Notes under the pieces: model-generated
Told to the model about the DNA's origin: nothing
Database searches by the model: none
What the model saw: only the letters and a program-made list of their open reading frames with translations
From: Phaeovulum molybdatiresistens
Lineage (GTDB): Bacteria > Pseudomonadota > Alphaproteobacteria > Rhodobacterales > Rhodobacteraceae
Direction: 5' to 3'
NCBI RefSeq assembly: GCF_023544865.1
Contig: NZ_JAMJFX010000003.1
Span: 1-64,000 of the forward strand
DNA: 64,000 bases
Program-made: the position numbers and the translations under genes
Shown: one piece after another, positions 45,835 through 54,216 of the stretch
Layout of the letters: every line of letters starts with the position of its first letter
Position numbering within the stretch: position 1 is the stretch's first letter

Positions 45835-45865
45835 GCGACCGTGTCCGGTTGGGCCGGAACGGGTG

Positions 45866-46681
45866 TCAGTCCGCCAGCCCCAGAACATCGATCATGTCAT
45901 ATTCGCCCGGCTTCTGCGTCTGGCCCCACAGGGCGGCCTTCAGCGCGCCACGGGCAAAGATCGCGCGATCCGTGGCGACGTGGCGCAGCACGATGCGTTC
46001 CCCCGCGCCCGCAAACAGCACATCATGTTCGCCCACGATGTCGCCGCCCCGGATCGCGGAAAAGCCGATCGCCCCGGGCCGACGCGCGCCAGTGATGCCA
46101 TCGCGGCCCGATTCGCGGTTTTCCTCCAGCGGGATGCCGCGCCCCTCGGCCGCGGCCTCGCCCAGCATCAGCGCCGTGCCCGAGGGCGCGTCGACCTTCA
46201 TCCGGTGATGGGCCTCGATCACCTCGATGTCCCAGTCTGCATCCAGCGCGCGCGCCACCTTTTTCGTCAGCTGCACCAGCAGGTTGACGCCCAGGCTCAT
46301 GTTGCCGGCGCGCACGATCACGGCATGGCGCGCGGCGGCCTTCAGCCGCGCCAGATGCTCGGCTTCAAGGCCGGTGGTGCCGATCACATGCACCGCGCGC
46401 GCCTGCGCGGCCAGCGCCGCGAATTCGACCGTTGCCGCAGGGGCAGTAAAGTCGATCACCGCCTGCGCGCGGGAAAACGCCTGCAGCGGGTCATCGGTTA
46501 CGGTCACGCCATTGGCCTGCCCGCCCAGCATCACCCCCAGATCCTTCCCGATCCAGTCATGGCCCGCGCGTTCCACCGCCCCCACCAGCCGCGCCTTGTC
46601 GGATGCGGCTACGGTGGCGGCCAGCATCCGGCCCATCCGGCCCGAGATCCCGGTGATGACGATACCCGGCAGATCGGTCAT
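45866..46681 (-). CDS. dapB: 4-hydroxy-tetrahydrodipicolinate reductase
   Basis: 271 residues. NAD(P)-binding [16 protein letters not shown] is at the N-terminus. The substrate-binding and catalytic stretch [23 protein letters not shown] contains the conserved H-H and K. It takes part in lysine and meso-diaminopimelate synthesis. Convergent with the sdhAF4-like gene (31 bases apart) and divergent from rbfA. Confidence 0.96.
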   Translation of the reverse strand: MTDLPGIVITGISGRMGRMLAATVAASDKARLVGAVERAGHDWIGKDLGVMLGGQANGVTVTDDPLQAFSRAQAVIDFTAPAATVEFAALAAQARAVHVIGTTGLEAEHLARLKAAARHAVIVRAGNMSLGVNLLVQLTKKVARALDADWDIEVIEAHHRMKVDAPSGTALMLGEAAAEGRGIPLEENRESGRDGITGARRPGAIGFSAIRGGDIVGEHDVLFAGAGERIVLRHVATDRAIFARGALKAALWGQTQKPGEYDMIDVLGLAD

Positions 46682-46782
46682 GGCTGTCTCTCTCTCCTTC
46701 GTGATCGGCTTTCCTTAGCGGCTTGGCGTGCGCTTGGCAAAGGCCCGTTGCGGGCGCGCCGGGCTTGGCCTACATGGGGGGC

Positions 46783-47208
46783 ATGGCAAAGAACCGTTTT
46801 TCCTTGGGCGATGGCCCCTCGCAACGGCAGCTTCGCGTGGGCGAGCTGATCCGGCGGACCCTGTCGGATGTGCTGATGCGTGGCGATGTGCATGACCCCG
46901 ACCTCAACCGCATCTCGATCACCGTCGGCGAGGTGCGGACCTCGCCCGACCTGAAGGTCGCGACCGCCTATGTCACGCCGCTGGGCGGGCAGGGCGCCGA
47001 AGAGATGCTGGCCGCCCTGCGCCGCAACAAGGGCGAATTGCGCCACCTGGTGTCGCGGACGCTGACGCTGAAATTCGCGCCAGAACTGCGGTTTCGGCTG
47101 GATGAGACGTTTGACCGGCTGGATGAAACGCGGCGGATGTTTGCCGACGAACGCGTGCAGCGCGACATCGCGCAACCCGACGCGGATGATGAAGACGATC
47201 TGGATTAA
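46783..47208 (+). CDS. rbfA: ribosome-binding factor A
   Basis: 141 residues. KH-like fold: [44 protein letters not shown] and [22 protein letters not shown]. It helps mature the 30S subunit. The start at 46783 follows a G-run (GGGGGG at about 46776-46781); an ATG at 46774 in the same frame is possible. The acidic C-terminal tail overlaps the next gene by 23 bases. Confidence 0.93.
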   Translation: MAKNRFSLGDGPSQRQLRVGELIRRTLSDVLMRGDVHDPDLNRISITVGEVRTSPDLKVATAYVTPLGGQGAEEMLAALRRNKGELRHLVSRTLTLKFAPELRFRLDETFDRLDETRRMFADERVQRDIAQPDADDEDDLD

Positions 47209-47914
47209 CGCAGTTCTGCTGGCGCTGGCGGCCCCCGCCTGTGCCCAGACCTGCCGGGCGATCGTCTTTGAAGATACCCCCTTTACTGTCTGTGACGTGC
47301 AGGCCGGCGCCGACCTGCGGCTGTGGCTGAACGATGCCGAGGGGCGGCTGATCGGCACGCCGGAACGGCTGGCCAACGAACTGGCCGAAGGCGAGGCGCT
47401 GGTCTTTGCGATGAACGCGGGCATGTATCATCCCGACCGTCGCCCGGTGGGACTGTATGTCCAGGACGAGACCGAGATTGCGCCGATCGTCACCGCCGCC
47501 GGTCCCGGCAACTTTGGCATGCTGCCCAACGGCGTCTTTTGCGCTGATCAGGGGTTTGCGGTGATCGAATCGCGCCGCTTTGCGCAAGAAGCGCCCCCCT
47601 GTCGCATCGCAACCCAGTCCGGCCCGATGCTGGTGATCGAAGGCGCGCTGCACCCCCGCTTCCTGCCCGACAGCGACAGCCTGAACATCCGAAACGGCGT
47701 GGGCGTATCCGCCGACGGTCAGACCGCATGGTTCGCGATTTCCGATGCGCCGGTGACCTTCCACCGCTTTGCCCGGCTGTTCCGCGATGAGCTGGGCACG
47801 CCGGATGCGCTTTATCTGGATGGCTCGGTGTCGCGGCTGATCGCACCGGGGCTGGGGCGCGCGGACCTTGGCGTGCCGATGGGCCCGATCATCGGGGTCG
47901 TCACCCGCGATTGA
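47186..47914 (+). CDS. phosphodiester glycosidase (NAGPA/DUF2233) family protein
   Basis: About 242 residues. A signal peptide ([18 protein letters not shown]) points to export. The NAGPA domain has [68 protein letters not shown] and [11 protein letters not shown]. Family members cleave sugar-phosphodiester bonds, such as GlcNAc-1-phosphate caps, or modify surface polymers. Two adjacent ATGs (47186, 47189) are possible starts, both inside the end of rbfA. It is inserted between rbfA and truB and is probably co-translated with rbfA. Substrate unknown. Confidence 0.9.
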   Translation: MMKTIWINAVLLALAAPACAQTCRAIVFEDTPFTVCDVQAGADLRLWLNDAEGRLIGTPERLANELAEGEALVFAMNAGMYHPDRRPVGLYVQDETEIAPIVTAAGPGNFGMLPNGVFCADQGFAVIESRRFAQEAPPCRIATQSGPMLVIEGALHPRFLPDSDSLNIRNGVGVSADGQTAWFAISDAPVTFHRFARLFRDELGTPDALYLDGSVSRLIAPGLGRADLGVPMGPIIGVVTRD

Positions 47915-47965
47915 CGGGCGCGAGGGGTTCAGCTAGCACGCGGCCTTTCGGAACAGGAGGGCACC

Positions 47966-48868
47966 ATGGCTCGCAAGAAGGGACGCGACATTTCCGGCTG
48001 GCTGGTGGTGGACAAGCCCGCGGGCGTCACCTCGACCACGGTGGTCAACAAGGTGCGCTGGGCGCTGGACGCCAAAAAGGCGGGCCACGCGGGCACGCTG
48101 GACCCGGCGGCGACCGGCGTTCTGGCCGTGGCGCTGGGTGAGGCGACAAAGACCGTGCCCTACATCACCGATGCGCTGAAATGCTATCGCTTTGCCGTCC
48201 GTTTCGGCGCCGCGACCAATACCGACGATGCCGAAGGAACGGTGATCGCCACCTCGGACGCGCGTCCGACCGATGCGGACATCGCCGCCGCCCTGCCCGC
48301 CTTTGTGGGCGACATCCAGCAGGTGCCGCCGCAATTCTCGGCCGTCAAGGTTGAGGGCGAGCGCGCCTATGCCCTGGCCCGTGCGGGCGAGGAAATGGAC
48401 CTGGCCGCCCGCCCGCTTTACGTGGAAAGCCTGGTGCAGGTGGCGCGCCCCGATGCCGATACGGTGGAACTGGAACTGGTTTGCGGCAAGGGCGGCTATG
48501 TGCGCTCGATCGCGCGCGACCTGGGGCAGGCGCTGGGCTGCCTGGGCCATGTGCTCTGGTTGCGCCGGGTCTGGTCGGGCCCCTTTGAGGCGGAAGACGG
48601 GCTATCGCTGGAGGATATCGACCGCCTCGCCCGCACGCCGGATTTGGATGCCAGGGTGCTGCCGCTTGAGGTGGGTCTGGCCGACCTGCCGGAACTGCGC
48701 GCCACCCCCGAGGGCGCGGTGCGGCTGAAGAACGGTAACCCCGGCATGGTGATCGCGGCCGATGCCGATTACGGCGATGAGGCCTGGGCAAGTTTTCAGG
48801 GCAAGCCCATCGCCGTGGGTATCTACAAGTCGGGCGAGCTGCACCCCAGCCGGGTCTTCAACCTCTGA
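47966..48868 (+). CDS. truB: tRNA pseudouridine(55) synthase
   Basis: 300 residues. The catalytic aspartate is in [22 protein letters not shown]. Motifs [53 protein letters not shown] and [17 protein letters not shown] are typical. It makes the pseudouridine at position 55 of tRNAs. Preceded by AGGAGG at 47957. Followed by a gap (48869-49019) holding a large imperfect hairpin. Confidence 0.97.
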   Translation: MARKKGRDISGWLVVDKPAGVTSTTVVNKVRWALDAKKAGHAGTLDPAATGVLAVALGEATKTVPYITDALKCYRFAVRFGAATNTDDAEGTVIATSDARPTDADIAAALPAFVGDIQQVPPQFSAVKVEGERAYALARAGEEMDLAARPLYVESLVQVARPDADTVELELVCGKGGYVRSIARDLGQALGCLGHVLWLRRVWSGPFEAEDGLSLEDIDRLARTPDLDARVLPLEVGLADLPELRATPEGAVRLKNGNPGMVIAADADYGDEAWASFQGKPIAVGIYKSGELHPSRVFNL

Positions 48869-48893
48869 CGGATCACGGGCGGCGCGGGCGAAT

Positions 48894-48946
48894 GAGTATT
48901 TGGACCAAGAAGAAGCGGCATCTGTTTCTTCTTGGCAAAAATACTC
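48894..48946. repeat. dispersed repeat forming a long hairpin
   Basis: Left arm 48894-48915 (GAGTATTTGGACCAAGAAG then AAG) and right arm 48928-48946 (CTTCTTGGCAAAAATACTC) can pair as 8 bp, a 3x3 internal loop, then 8 bp. The loop is 15 bases. The right arm continues into CCGCCGGAGGC. The same arms occur singly at 26886-26908 and 40728-40760. It lies 26 bases after the truB stop and may serve as a terminator in both directions. Confidence 0.85.
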
Positions 48947-49019
48947 CCGCCGGAGGCTTCCGCAGCCGGGCCCGGGCGCCCGGGCTTGTCAACCTGTGGT
49001 GCAGGGCCGAGAAGAGCAC

Positions 49020-49535
49020 ATGATCACACGTCATCATCAGAAGGGCGATGCCGCCTCGACCGCCGTCTATTCTGATTGCGAACGCTATCGTTATCTGTTG
49101 ACGCGCACCTGGGATGAGGGCGGCGCCCGCGCCTTGTTCGTGCTGCTGAACCCCTCCACCGCGACTGAGGCGCAGAACGACCCGACCGTCGAGCGGTGCG
49201 AGCGGCGCGCGCGCCGGCTGGGCTTTGGGGCGTTCCGGGTGGTGAACATCTTTGCTTTCCGCGCCACGGACCCCAAGGTGATGCGGGCGCAGGCCGATCC
49301 GGTGGGCCCCGGCAATGATGCGGCGATTCTGGAAAGCCTGGATTGGGCGGGGGCGCCGGGGCACCGGATCATCTGCGCCTGGGGCGCGCATGGCGCGCAT
49401 CTGGGGCGCGGCGCCGCGGTTGAGCGGATGCTGCGCGCGTCTGGGCACGATTTGTTCCATCTGGGGCTGACTGGCGCAGGTGCGCCCAAGCATCCGTTGT
49501 ATATCGGCTACGATCGCCAGCCGGAACGGTGGTGA
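49020..49535 (+). CDS. DUF1643 family protein
   Basis: 171 residues. The DUF1643 pattern is clear: RYLLTRTWDEGGARALFVLLNPSTA, DPTVERCERRARRLGFG, RVVNIFAFRATDPKVM and IICAWGAHGAHLGRG. The family occurs in many bacteria and phages; no function is known. The ATG at 49020 follows GAGAAGAG. It sits between truB and the RTX-repeat gene. Confidence 0.87.
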   Translation: MITRHHQKGDAASTAVYSDCERYRYLLTRTWDEGGARALFVLLNPSTATEAQNDPTVERCERRARRLGFGAFRVVNIFAFRATDPKVMRAQADPVGPGNDAAILESLDWAGAPGHRIICAWGAHGAHLGRGAAVERMLRASGHDLFHLGLTGAGAPKHPLYIGYDRQPERW

Positions 49536-49640
49536 GGGCGTCCATGTTAACCCATGGGTCCGTGGGTCGTGCTAAGAAAATCTGAACGGCCGAAGGGGCG
49601 GCGTTGTCCCGTGTGGTGGCCGGTAAAGGGTGTGTGGGTC

Positions 49641-50567
49641 ATGTTTCTGATTTCAGGGCTGCTTGGATTGCTGGTCGCGGGTGTGTCGATCGGGCTTGCG
49701 CCCGCGACCGGCTCGCAGGAGCCGGGTGACGGTGCCGCGCCGGATGATGGTGCGTCCGATACGCCGCCGCCTGCGCCGGTTTCCGACACGATCGCCTGGG
49801 GCGGGGGTGATGGTGACGTTCTGTCGGGCGGCGCTGGCGATGATCAGCTGAACGGCTATGCCGGGGAAGACAGGCTTGGGGGCGGGCCGGGGCATGATGT
49901 GCTGGTTGGCGGTGCGGATGACGATGTGATCCTTGGCGACGCGGGGGATGACACCCTGATCGGCGAGGATGGCGATGACCTGCTTGAGGGTGGCGCGGGC
50001 AATGATCTTCTGGCGGGCCATTTCGGCGATGACACCCTTGAGGGTGGGGCCGGCAATGATAGCCTGATCGGAGGGGCCGGTGCCGACCTTCTGCGGGGCG
50101 GGCCGGGCGATGACACGCTTGAGGGTGCGGCGGGCGAAGACACGCTGGAAGGCGGTCCCGGTGCGGATGAGCTGTTCGGTGGTGCCGGGGATGACTGGAT
50201 CGACGGCCTTTCGGACGAGGATGAGGTGGATGCGCCGGATCTTCTGAATGGCGGGGAGGGGGCCGATATCCTGCTGGCGGGCCCGGGCGATTGGGCGCAT
50301 GGCGGCGAGGGGGGCGATCTGTTCGCGATTGCCGATTGGGACGGTGCCGATACCCCCGCCAGAATAACCGATTTCAACCCCGCCGAGGATCGGATCGCGA
50401 TCGTTTGGGACGGGGATGCCCCGGTGCCGGACCTGACGGTCGAGATTGCGGGGGCCGATATGGCGGTGATCATGCTGAACGGGGCCAAGATCGCCGAGGT
50501 TCTGAATGCACCGCATCTGGTGGTGGGCGATCTTTTGATCATGCCGCAAGGCGCCTTTGCGCGCTAA
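49641..50567 (+). CDS. small RTX-repeat calcium-binding protein with an N-terminal membrane segment
   Basis: 308 residues. An N-terminal hydrophobic stretch MFLISGLLGLLVAGVSIGLA is followed by a short P/D-rich linker and then at least eight nonapeptide repeats of the GGxGxDxLx type (for example LSGGAGDDQLNG, LEGGAGNDLLAG, LEGGPGADELFGG) over about 55-220. The C-terminus (ARITDFNPAEDRIAIVWD) is a common cap of RTX beta-rolls. It probably binds calcium at the cell surface or in the periplasm. No type I secretion genes are nearby. The ATG at 49641 begins just before the hydrophobic stretch; the longer frame from 49554 would bury it. Confidence 0.85.
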   Translation: MFLISGLLGLLVAGVSIGLAPATGSQEPGDGAAPDDGASDTPPPAPVSDTIAWGGGDGDVLSGGAGDDQLNGYAGEDRLGGGPGHDVLVGGADDDVILGDAGDDTLIGEDGDDLLEGGAGNDLLAGHFGDDTLEGGAGNDSLIGGAGADLLRGGPGDDTLEGAAGEDTLEGGPGADELFGGAGDDWIDGLSDEDEVDAPDLLNGGEGADILLAGPGDWAHGGEGGDLFAIADWDGADTPARITDFNPAEDRIAIVWDGDAPVPDLTVEIAGADMAVIMLNGAKIAEVLNAPHLVVGDLLIMPQGAFAR

Positions 50568-50602
50568 GCGGCCTGGGGCGCCTGCCGGGCCGGTGAAACA
50601 GG

Positions 50603-50631
50603 CTTCCCTTTTGGGCAAAATTCCCCTATAC
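50603..50631 (+). promoter_or_regulatory. possible rpsO promoter
   Basis: CTTCCC at 50603-50608, 17 bases, then CTATAC at 50626-50631, just upstream of the leader hairpin and about 93 bases from the rpsO start. Boxes are moderate matches to a housekeeping promoter. Confidence 0.3.
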
Positions 50632-50635
50632 GCGC

Positions 50636-50659
50636 GCATCCGTCGCCTTTGGCGGATGC
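50636..50659 (+). promoter_or_regulatory. stem-loop in the rpsO leader, possible S15 autoregulatory element
   Basis: GCATC (50636-50640) pairs with GATGC (50655-50659), and CGCC (50644-50647) pairs with GGCG (50651-50654), leaving a TTT loop and a 3-base bulge on one side. Ribosomal protein S15 is known to repress its own mRNA through leader structures that differ between bacterial groups, including Alphaproteobacteria. The link is inferred. Confidence 0.4.
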
Positions 50660-50723
50660 TCCATGGGCCTTGCTGGACGACATCCCGGCCTGCGCCATCC
50701 CTCTAACCGACAAGGAGACCCCG

Positions 50724-50993
50724 ATGTCGATTACCGTTGAAGAAAAAGCCCGTCTGATCAAGGAATACGCGACCAAGGAAGGCGATACCGGTTCGCCGGA
50801 AGTCCAGGTGGCGATCCTGTCGTCGCGCATTGCGACGCTGACGGAACATTTCAAGGCCCACAAGAAGGACAACCACTCTCGTCGTGGTCTTCTGATGATG
50901 GTGGCCCAGCGCCGCAAGCTGCTGGACTATCTGAAGGGCAAGGACGAAGCGCGCTACGCCAAGCTGATTGAGCGTCTGGGCCTGCGCCGCTGA
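50724..50993 (+). CDS. rpsO: 30S ribosomal protein S15
   Basis: 89 residues, the usual length. Motifs [52 protein letters not shown] and RLGLRR are diagnostic. It binds 16S rRNA early in 30S assembly. The ATG at 50724 follows AAGGAGA at 50712. Followed by a terminator and then pnp, the classical order. Confidence 0.99.
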   Translation: MSITVEEKARLIKEYATKEGDTGSPEVQVAILSSRIATLTEHFKAHKKDNHSRRGLLMMVAQRRKLLDYLKGKDEARYAKLIERLGLRR

Positions 50994-51000
50994 TCCAGGG

Positions 51001-51028
51001 ACGCGCCCTTCGGGGCGCGTTTCTCTTT
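51001..51028 (+). terminator. terminator after rpsO
   Basis: ACGCGCCC, loop TTCG, GGGCGCGT, then TTCTCTTT. Eight base pairs, 7 bases after the rpsO stop. Read-through into pnp may be regulated, as in other bacteria. Confidence 0.88.
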
Positions 51029-51132
51029 CGATCCGGGCGGTTGTCCGGGTGTCGGCCTCCCCATCGGGCCTTATGGGGCGGGCAGCCGTGAAAGGAAAAG
51101 AGGCCACGGGCATGGGGCCCGTACGCAAACAG

Positions 51133-51153
51133 GCGCGGGGAGGGTCCCTGCGC
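51133..51153 (+). promoter_or_regulatory. hairpin just upstream of pnp
   Basis: GCGCGGGGA (51133-51141) pairs with TCCCTGCGC (51145-51153) over 9 bp with one G-U and a GGG loop. It ends 17 bases before the pnp ATG. In enteric bacteria a leader stem cut by RNase III controls pnp; a similar role here is inferred. The rest of the 177-base gap 50994-51170 has no other clear feature. Confidence 0.45.
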
Positions 51154-51170
51154 GACGATAGGAAAAGCTG

Positions 51171-53324
51171 ATGTTCAATATCACCAGGAAATCGATCCAG
51201 TGGGGCGAAGAAACGCTGACGCTGGAAACCGGCAAGGTCGCCCGTCAGGCGGACGGTTCGGTCATCGCGACGCTGGGGGAAACCTCGGTCATGGCCAACG
51301 TGACCTTCGCGAAAGAAGCGAAGCCGGGGCAGGATTTCTTCCCGCTGACCGTTCATTACCAGGAAAAATATTATGCCGCCGGCAAGATCCCGGGCGGCTT
51401 TTTCAAGCGTGAGGCGCGCCCGTCCGAGAAAGAGACGCTGACCTCGCGTCTGATCGACCGTCCGATCCGCCCGCTGTTCGTCGATGGCTTCAAGCACGAA
51501 GTGCTGGTGATGTGCACCGTCCTGAGCCACGACCTTGAAAATGAACCCGACATCGTGGCGATGATCGCCGCCTCGGCCGCGCTGACGGTTTCGGGCGTGC
51601 CGTTCATGGGCCCGATTGGTGCCGCGCGCGTGGGCTTTGCCAATGGCGAATACGTGCTGAACCCGGCCGTGGACGACATGCAGAAGCTGCGTGAAAACCC
51701 CGAACAGCGTCTGGATCTGGTCATCGCCGGCACCAAGGACGCCGTGATGATGGTCGAATCCGAAGCCTATGAGCTGTCGGAAGCCGAGATGCTGGGCGCC
51801 GTGAAGTTCGGCCATGAGGCGATGCAGCCGGTGATCGACCTGATCATCGACTTCGCCGAAGATTGCGCGAAAGAGCCCTTCGACTTCACCCCGCCGGATT
51901 ACTCGGCGCTTTATGCCAAGGTGAAGGCCGCGGGCGAGGAGGCGATGCGCGCCGCCTATGCGATCCGCGACAAGGCCGCCCGTCATGACGCGGTGTCCGC
52001 TGCCAAGGCCGCGATCAAGGCGGCCCTGACCGAGGAAGAACTGGCCAACATCAACCTCGGCTCGGCGCTGAAGAAGCTGGAATCCTCGATCCTGCGCGGT
52101 GACATCATCAATGGTGGCGCGCGTATCGACGGCCGTGACAACCGCACCGTCCGCCCGATCGTGTCCGAAGTGGGCATCCTGCCGCGCACGCACGGGTCGT
52201 CGCTGTTCACCCGTGGCGAAACCCAGGCGCTGGTCGTGACCACGCTGGGCACCGGCGATGACGAACAGATCATCGACGCGCTGCACGGCAACAGCCGCTC
52301 GAACTTCCTGCTGCACTACAACTTCCCGCCCTATTCGGTCGGCGAAGTGGGTCGCGTGGGTTCGCCCGGCCGCCGCGAAATCGGCCATGGCAAGCTGGCC
52401 TGGCGCGCGTTGCAGGCGGTTCTGCCGGCGGCGACCGACTTCCCCTACACCATCCGCGTCGTGTCCGAGATCACCGAATCGAACGGCTCGTCCTCGATGG
52501 CGTCGGTCTGCGGCGGTTCGCTGTCGATGATGGACGCGGGCGTGCCGCTGAAGGCGCCGGTCGCGGGCGTCGCGATGGGCCTGATCCTGGAAGACGATGG
52601 CCGCTGGGCGGTTCTGACCGACATCCTGGGTGACGAAGACCACCTGGGCGACATGGACTTCAAGGTTGCCGGCACCGCCGAAGGCATCACCAGCCTGCAG
52701 ATGGACATCAAGGTGGCGGGCATCACCCCTGCGATCATGGAGCAGGCCCTGGCGCAAGCCAAGGACGGCCGGATGCACATCCTGGGCGAGATGAACAAGG
52801 CGCTGTCCGCCGGTCGCCAGGAATTCTCGGCCCATGCCCCGCGCATCGAGACCATGCAGATCCCGACCGACAAGATCCGCGAAGTGATCGGCTCGGGCGG
52901 CAAGGTCATCCGCGAGATCGTGGAAGTGTCCGGCGCCAAGGTCGACATCAACGACGACGGCGTGATCAAGATCGCCTCGGCCAACGCCGAAGCGATCAAG
53001 AAGGCCTATGACATGATCTATTCGATCGTGGCCGAGCCGGAAGAAGGCAAGGTCTACACCGGCAAGGTCGTGAAACTGGTCGACTTCGGCGCCTTCGTGA
53101 ACTTCTTCGGCAAGCGCGATGGTCTGGTCCATGTCTCGCAGATCGCGAACAAGCGGTTGAACCACCCGAACGAACTGCTGAAAGAAGGGCAGGAAGTGAA
53201 GGTCAAGCTCTTGGGCTTCGACGATCGCGGCAAGGTCCGCCTTGGCATGAAGATGGTCGACCAGGAAACGGGCGAGGAAATCGCGCCCGAGAAGAAGGAA
53301 AAGGATGAGGCCACCGAGGCCTGA
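51171..53324 (+). CDS. pnp: polyribonucleotide nucleotidyltransferase
   Basis: 717 residues. Two RNase PH-like domains (for example [49 protein letters not shown] stretch) surround a helical middle part. The KH domain has the GSGG loop in [17 protein letters not shown], and the S1 domain is [20 protein letters not shown] with [11 protein letters not shown]. It degrades RNA 3' to 5' with phosphate and helps build the degradosome. The tail is acidic and lysine rich. Followed by a strong terminator. Confidence 0.98.
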   Translation: MFNITRKSIQWGEETLTLETGKVARQADGSVIATLGETSVMANVTFAKEAKPGQDFFPLTVHYQEKYYAAGKIPGGFFKREARPSEKETLTSRLIDRPIRPLFVDGFKHEVLVMCTVLSHDLENEPDIVAMIAASAALTVSGVPFMGPIGAARVGFANGEYVLNPAVDDMQKLRENPEQRLDLVIAGTKDAVMMVESEAYELSEAEMLGAVKFGHEAMQPVIDLIIDFAEDCAKEPFDFTPPDYSALYAKVKAAGEEAMRAAYAIRDKAARHDAVSAAKAAIKAALTEEELANINLGSALKKLESSILRGDIINGGARIDGRDNRTVRPIVSEVGILPRTHGSSLFTRGETQALVVTTLGTGDDEQIIDALHGNSRSNFLLHYNFPPYSVGEVGRVGSPGRREIGHGKLAWRALQAVLPAATDFPYTIRVVSEITESNGSSSMASVCGGSLSMMDAGVPLKAPVAGVAMGLILEDDGRWAVLTDILGDEDHLGDMDFKVAGTAEGITSLQMDIKVAGITPAIMEQALAQAKDGRMHILGEMNKALSAGRQEFSAHAPRIETMQIPTDKIREVIGSGGKVIREIVEVSGAKVDINDDGVIKIASANAEAIKKAYDMIYSIVAEPEEGKVYTGKVVKLVDFGAFVNFFGKRDGLVHVSQIANKRLNHPNELLKEGQEVKVKLLGFDDRGKVRLGMKMVDQETGEEIAPEKKEKDEATEA

Positions 53325-53341
53325 TCCGACCCCCGGAAAAG

Positions 53342-53371
53342 AAAGGCCCCGGAGCGCTCCGGGGCCTTTTT
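53342..53371. terminator. bidirectional terminator between pnp and the peroxiredoxin gene
   Basis: AAAGGCCCCGGA, loop GCGC, TCCGGGGCCTTT, followed by TTCG. Twelve base pairs. On the opposite strand the stem is also followed by T residues, so it can end both convergent transcripts. Confidence 0.92.
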
Positions 53372-53374
53372 CGT

Positions 53375-54031
53375 TCAGGCGCGGTGTTTTGCGAACCGCA
53401 GGTAGGGCAGCTTGATGTCCAGCTCGCCGAACTTCTCGCGGGCTTCCTCGGTCGGGACCGACAGCGCCACGATCACGTCCTGACCGGGCACCCAGTTGGC
53501 GGGCGTGGCAAAGGGCACGCCATCGGTCGCCTGCACCGCATCCAGCGCGCGCAGGATTTCGGCAAAGTTGCGACCGACCGACATCGGATAGGTCATCGTC
53601 AGGCGAACCTTCTTGTCCGGCCCGATGATATAGACGGTGCGCACGGTCGCGGTGTTCGCGGGCGTCCGGCCTTCGGCGGGCAGGTAATATTCGGCGGGCA
53701 GCATGTCGAAGGCCTTGGCGACCGTCAGGCTGGTGTCGTCGATGATCGGGAAATCCGCCGGGGCGCCGCCGAAGGCTTCAATGTCGTGCTTCCATTTCTG
53801 GTGATCCGCGACCGAGTCCACCGACACGCCCAGAACCTTGGTGTTGCGCTTGGCCCATTCGCCGGCCAGTTGCGCCACGGCGCCGAATTCGGTGGTGCAG
53901 ACCGGGGTGAAATCGCGCGGGTGGCTGAAGATGATCGCATAGCTGTCGCCGATCCAGTCGTGGAACCGGATCTGACCCGTGGTCGAGTCGGCTGTGAAAT
54001 CGGGGGCGACGTCGTTGATGCGCAGACCCAT
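53375..54031 (-). CDS. 1-Cys peroxiredoxin (Prx6 type)
   Basis: 218 residues. The peroxidatic cysteine is C45 in HPRDFTPVCTTE. The C-terminal arm of the Prx6 class is present (TPANWVPGQDVIVALSVP; LDIKLPYLRFAKHRA) and there is no typical resolving cysteine. It reduces hydrogen and lipid peroxides in the cytoplasm. The start has a good ribosome-binding site (AAGGAGA). The 185-base gap upstream, shared with the divergent aldehyde dehydrogenase gene, contains no certain promoter. Confidence 0.95.
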   Translation of the reverse strand: MGLRINDVAPDFTADSTTGQIRFHDWIGDSYAIIFSHPRDFTPVCTTEFGAVAQLAGEWAKRNTKVLGVSVDSVADHQKWKHDIEAFGGAPADFPIIDDTSLTVAKAFDMLPAEYYLPAEGRTPANTATVRTVYIIGPDKKVRLTMTYPMSVGRNFAEILRALDAVQATDGVPFATPANWVPGQDVIVALSVPTEEAREKFGELDIKLPYLRFAKHRA

Positions 54032-54216
54032 GGCGGTCTCCTTGTTTGGATGGTTCGGGGCCTACTTAAGGGGCGAAGAACAAAATTGCACCCCGCTGCA
54101 TTGTGACGGTTTAAGAATGGGATGAAATAGCACACTCGCGTTGTCATCCGGAACAATGTTCTCATGCATTGCATCCGCGCGTTTCGGATGCCACCTTGCC
54201 GCAAACGGAGGCTGGA

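Noticed and set aside
49800..50250. Regular short direct repeats that look like an array
   Set aside because: They are codons of the glycine/aspartate nonapeptide repeats of the RTX protein, not CRISPR; there are no spacers and no cas genes.
50703..53165. 820-codon leftward frame opposite rpsO and pnp
   Set aside because: Antisense shadow of pnp with D/H/R-rich sequence and no family match.
54164..54174. ATGCATTGCAT palindrome between the peroxiredoxin and aldehyde dehydrogenase genes
   Set aside because: Short, without neighbouring promoter boxes or a matching second site; too weak to call an operator.
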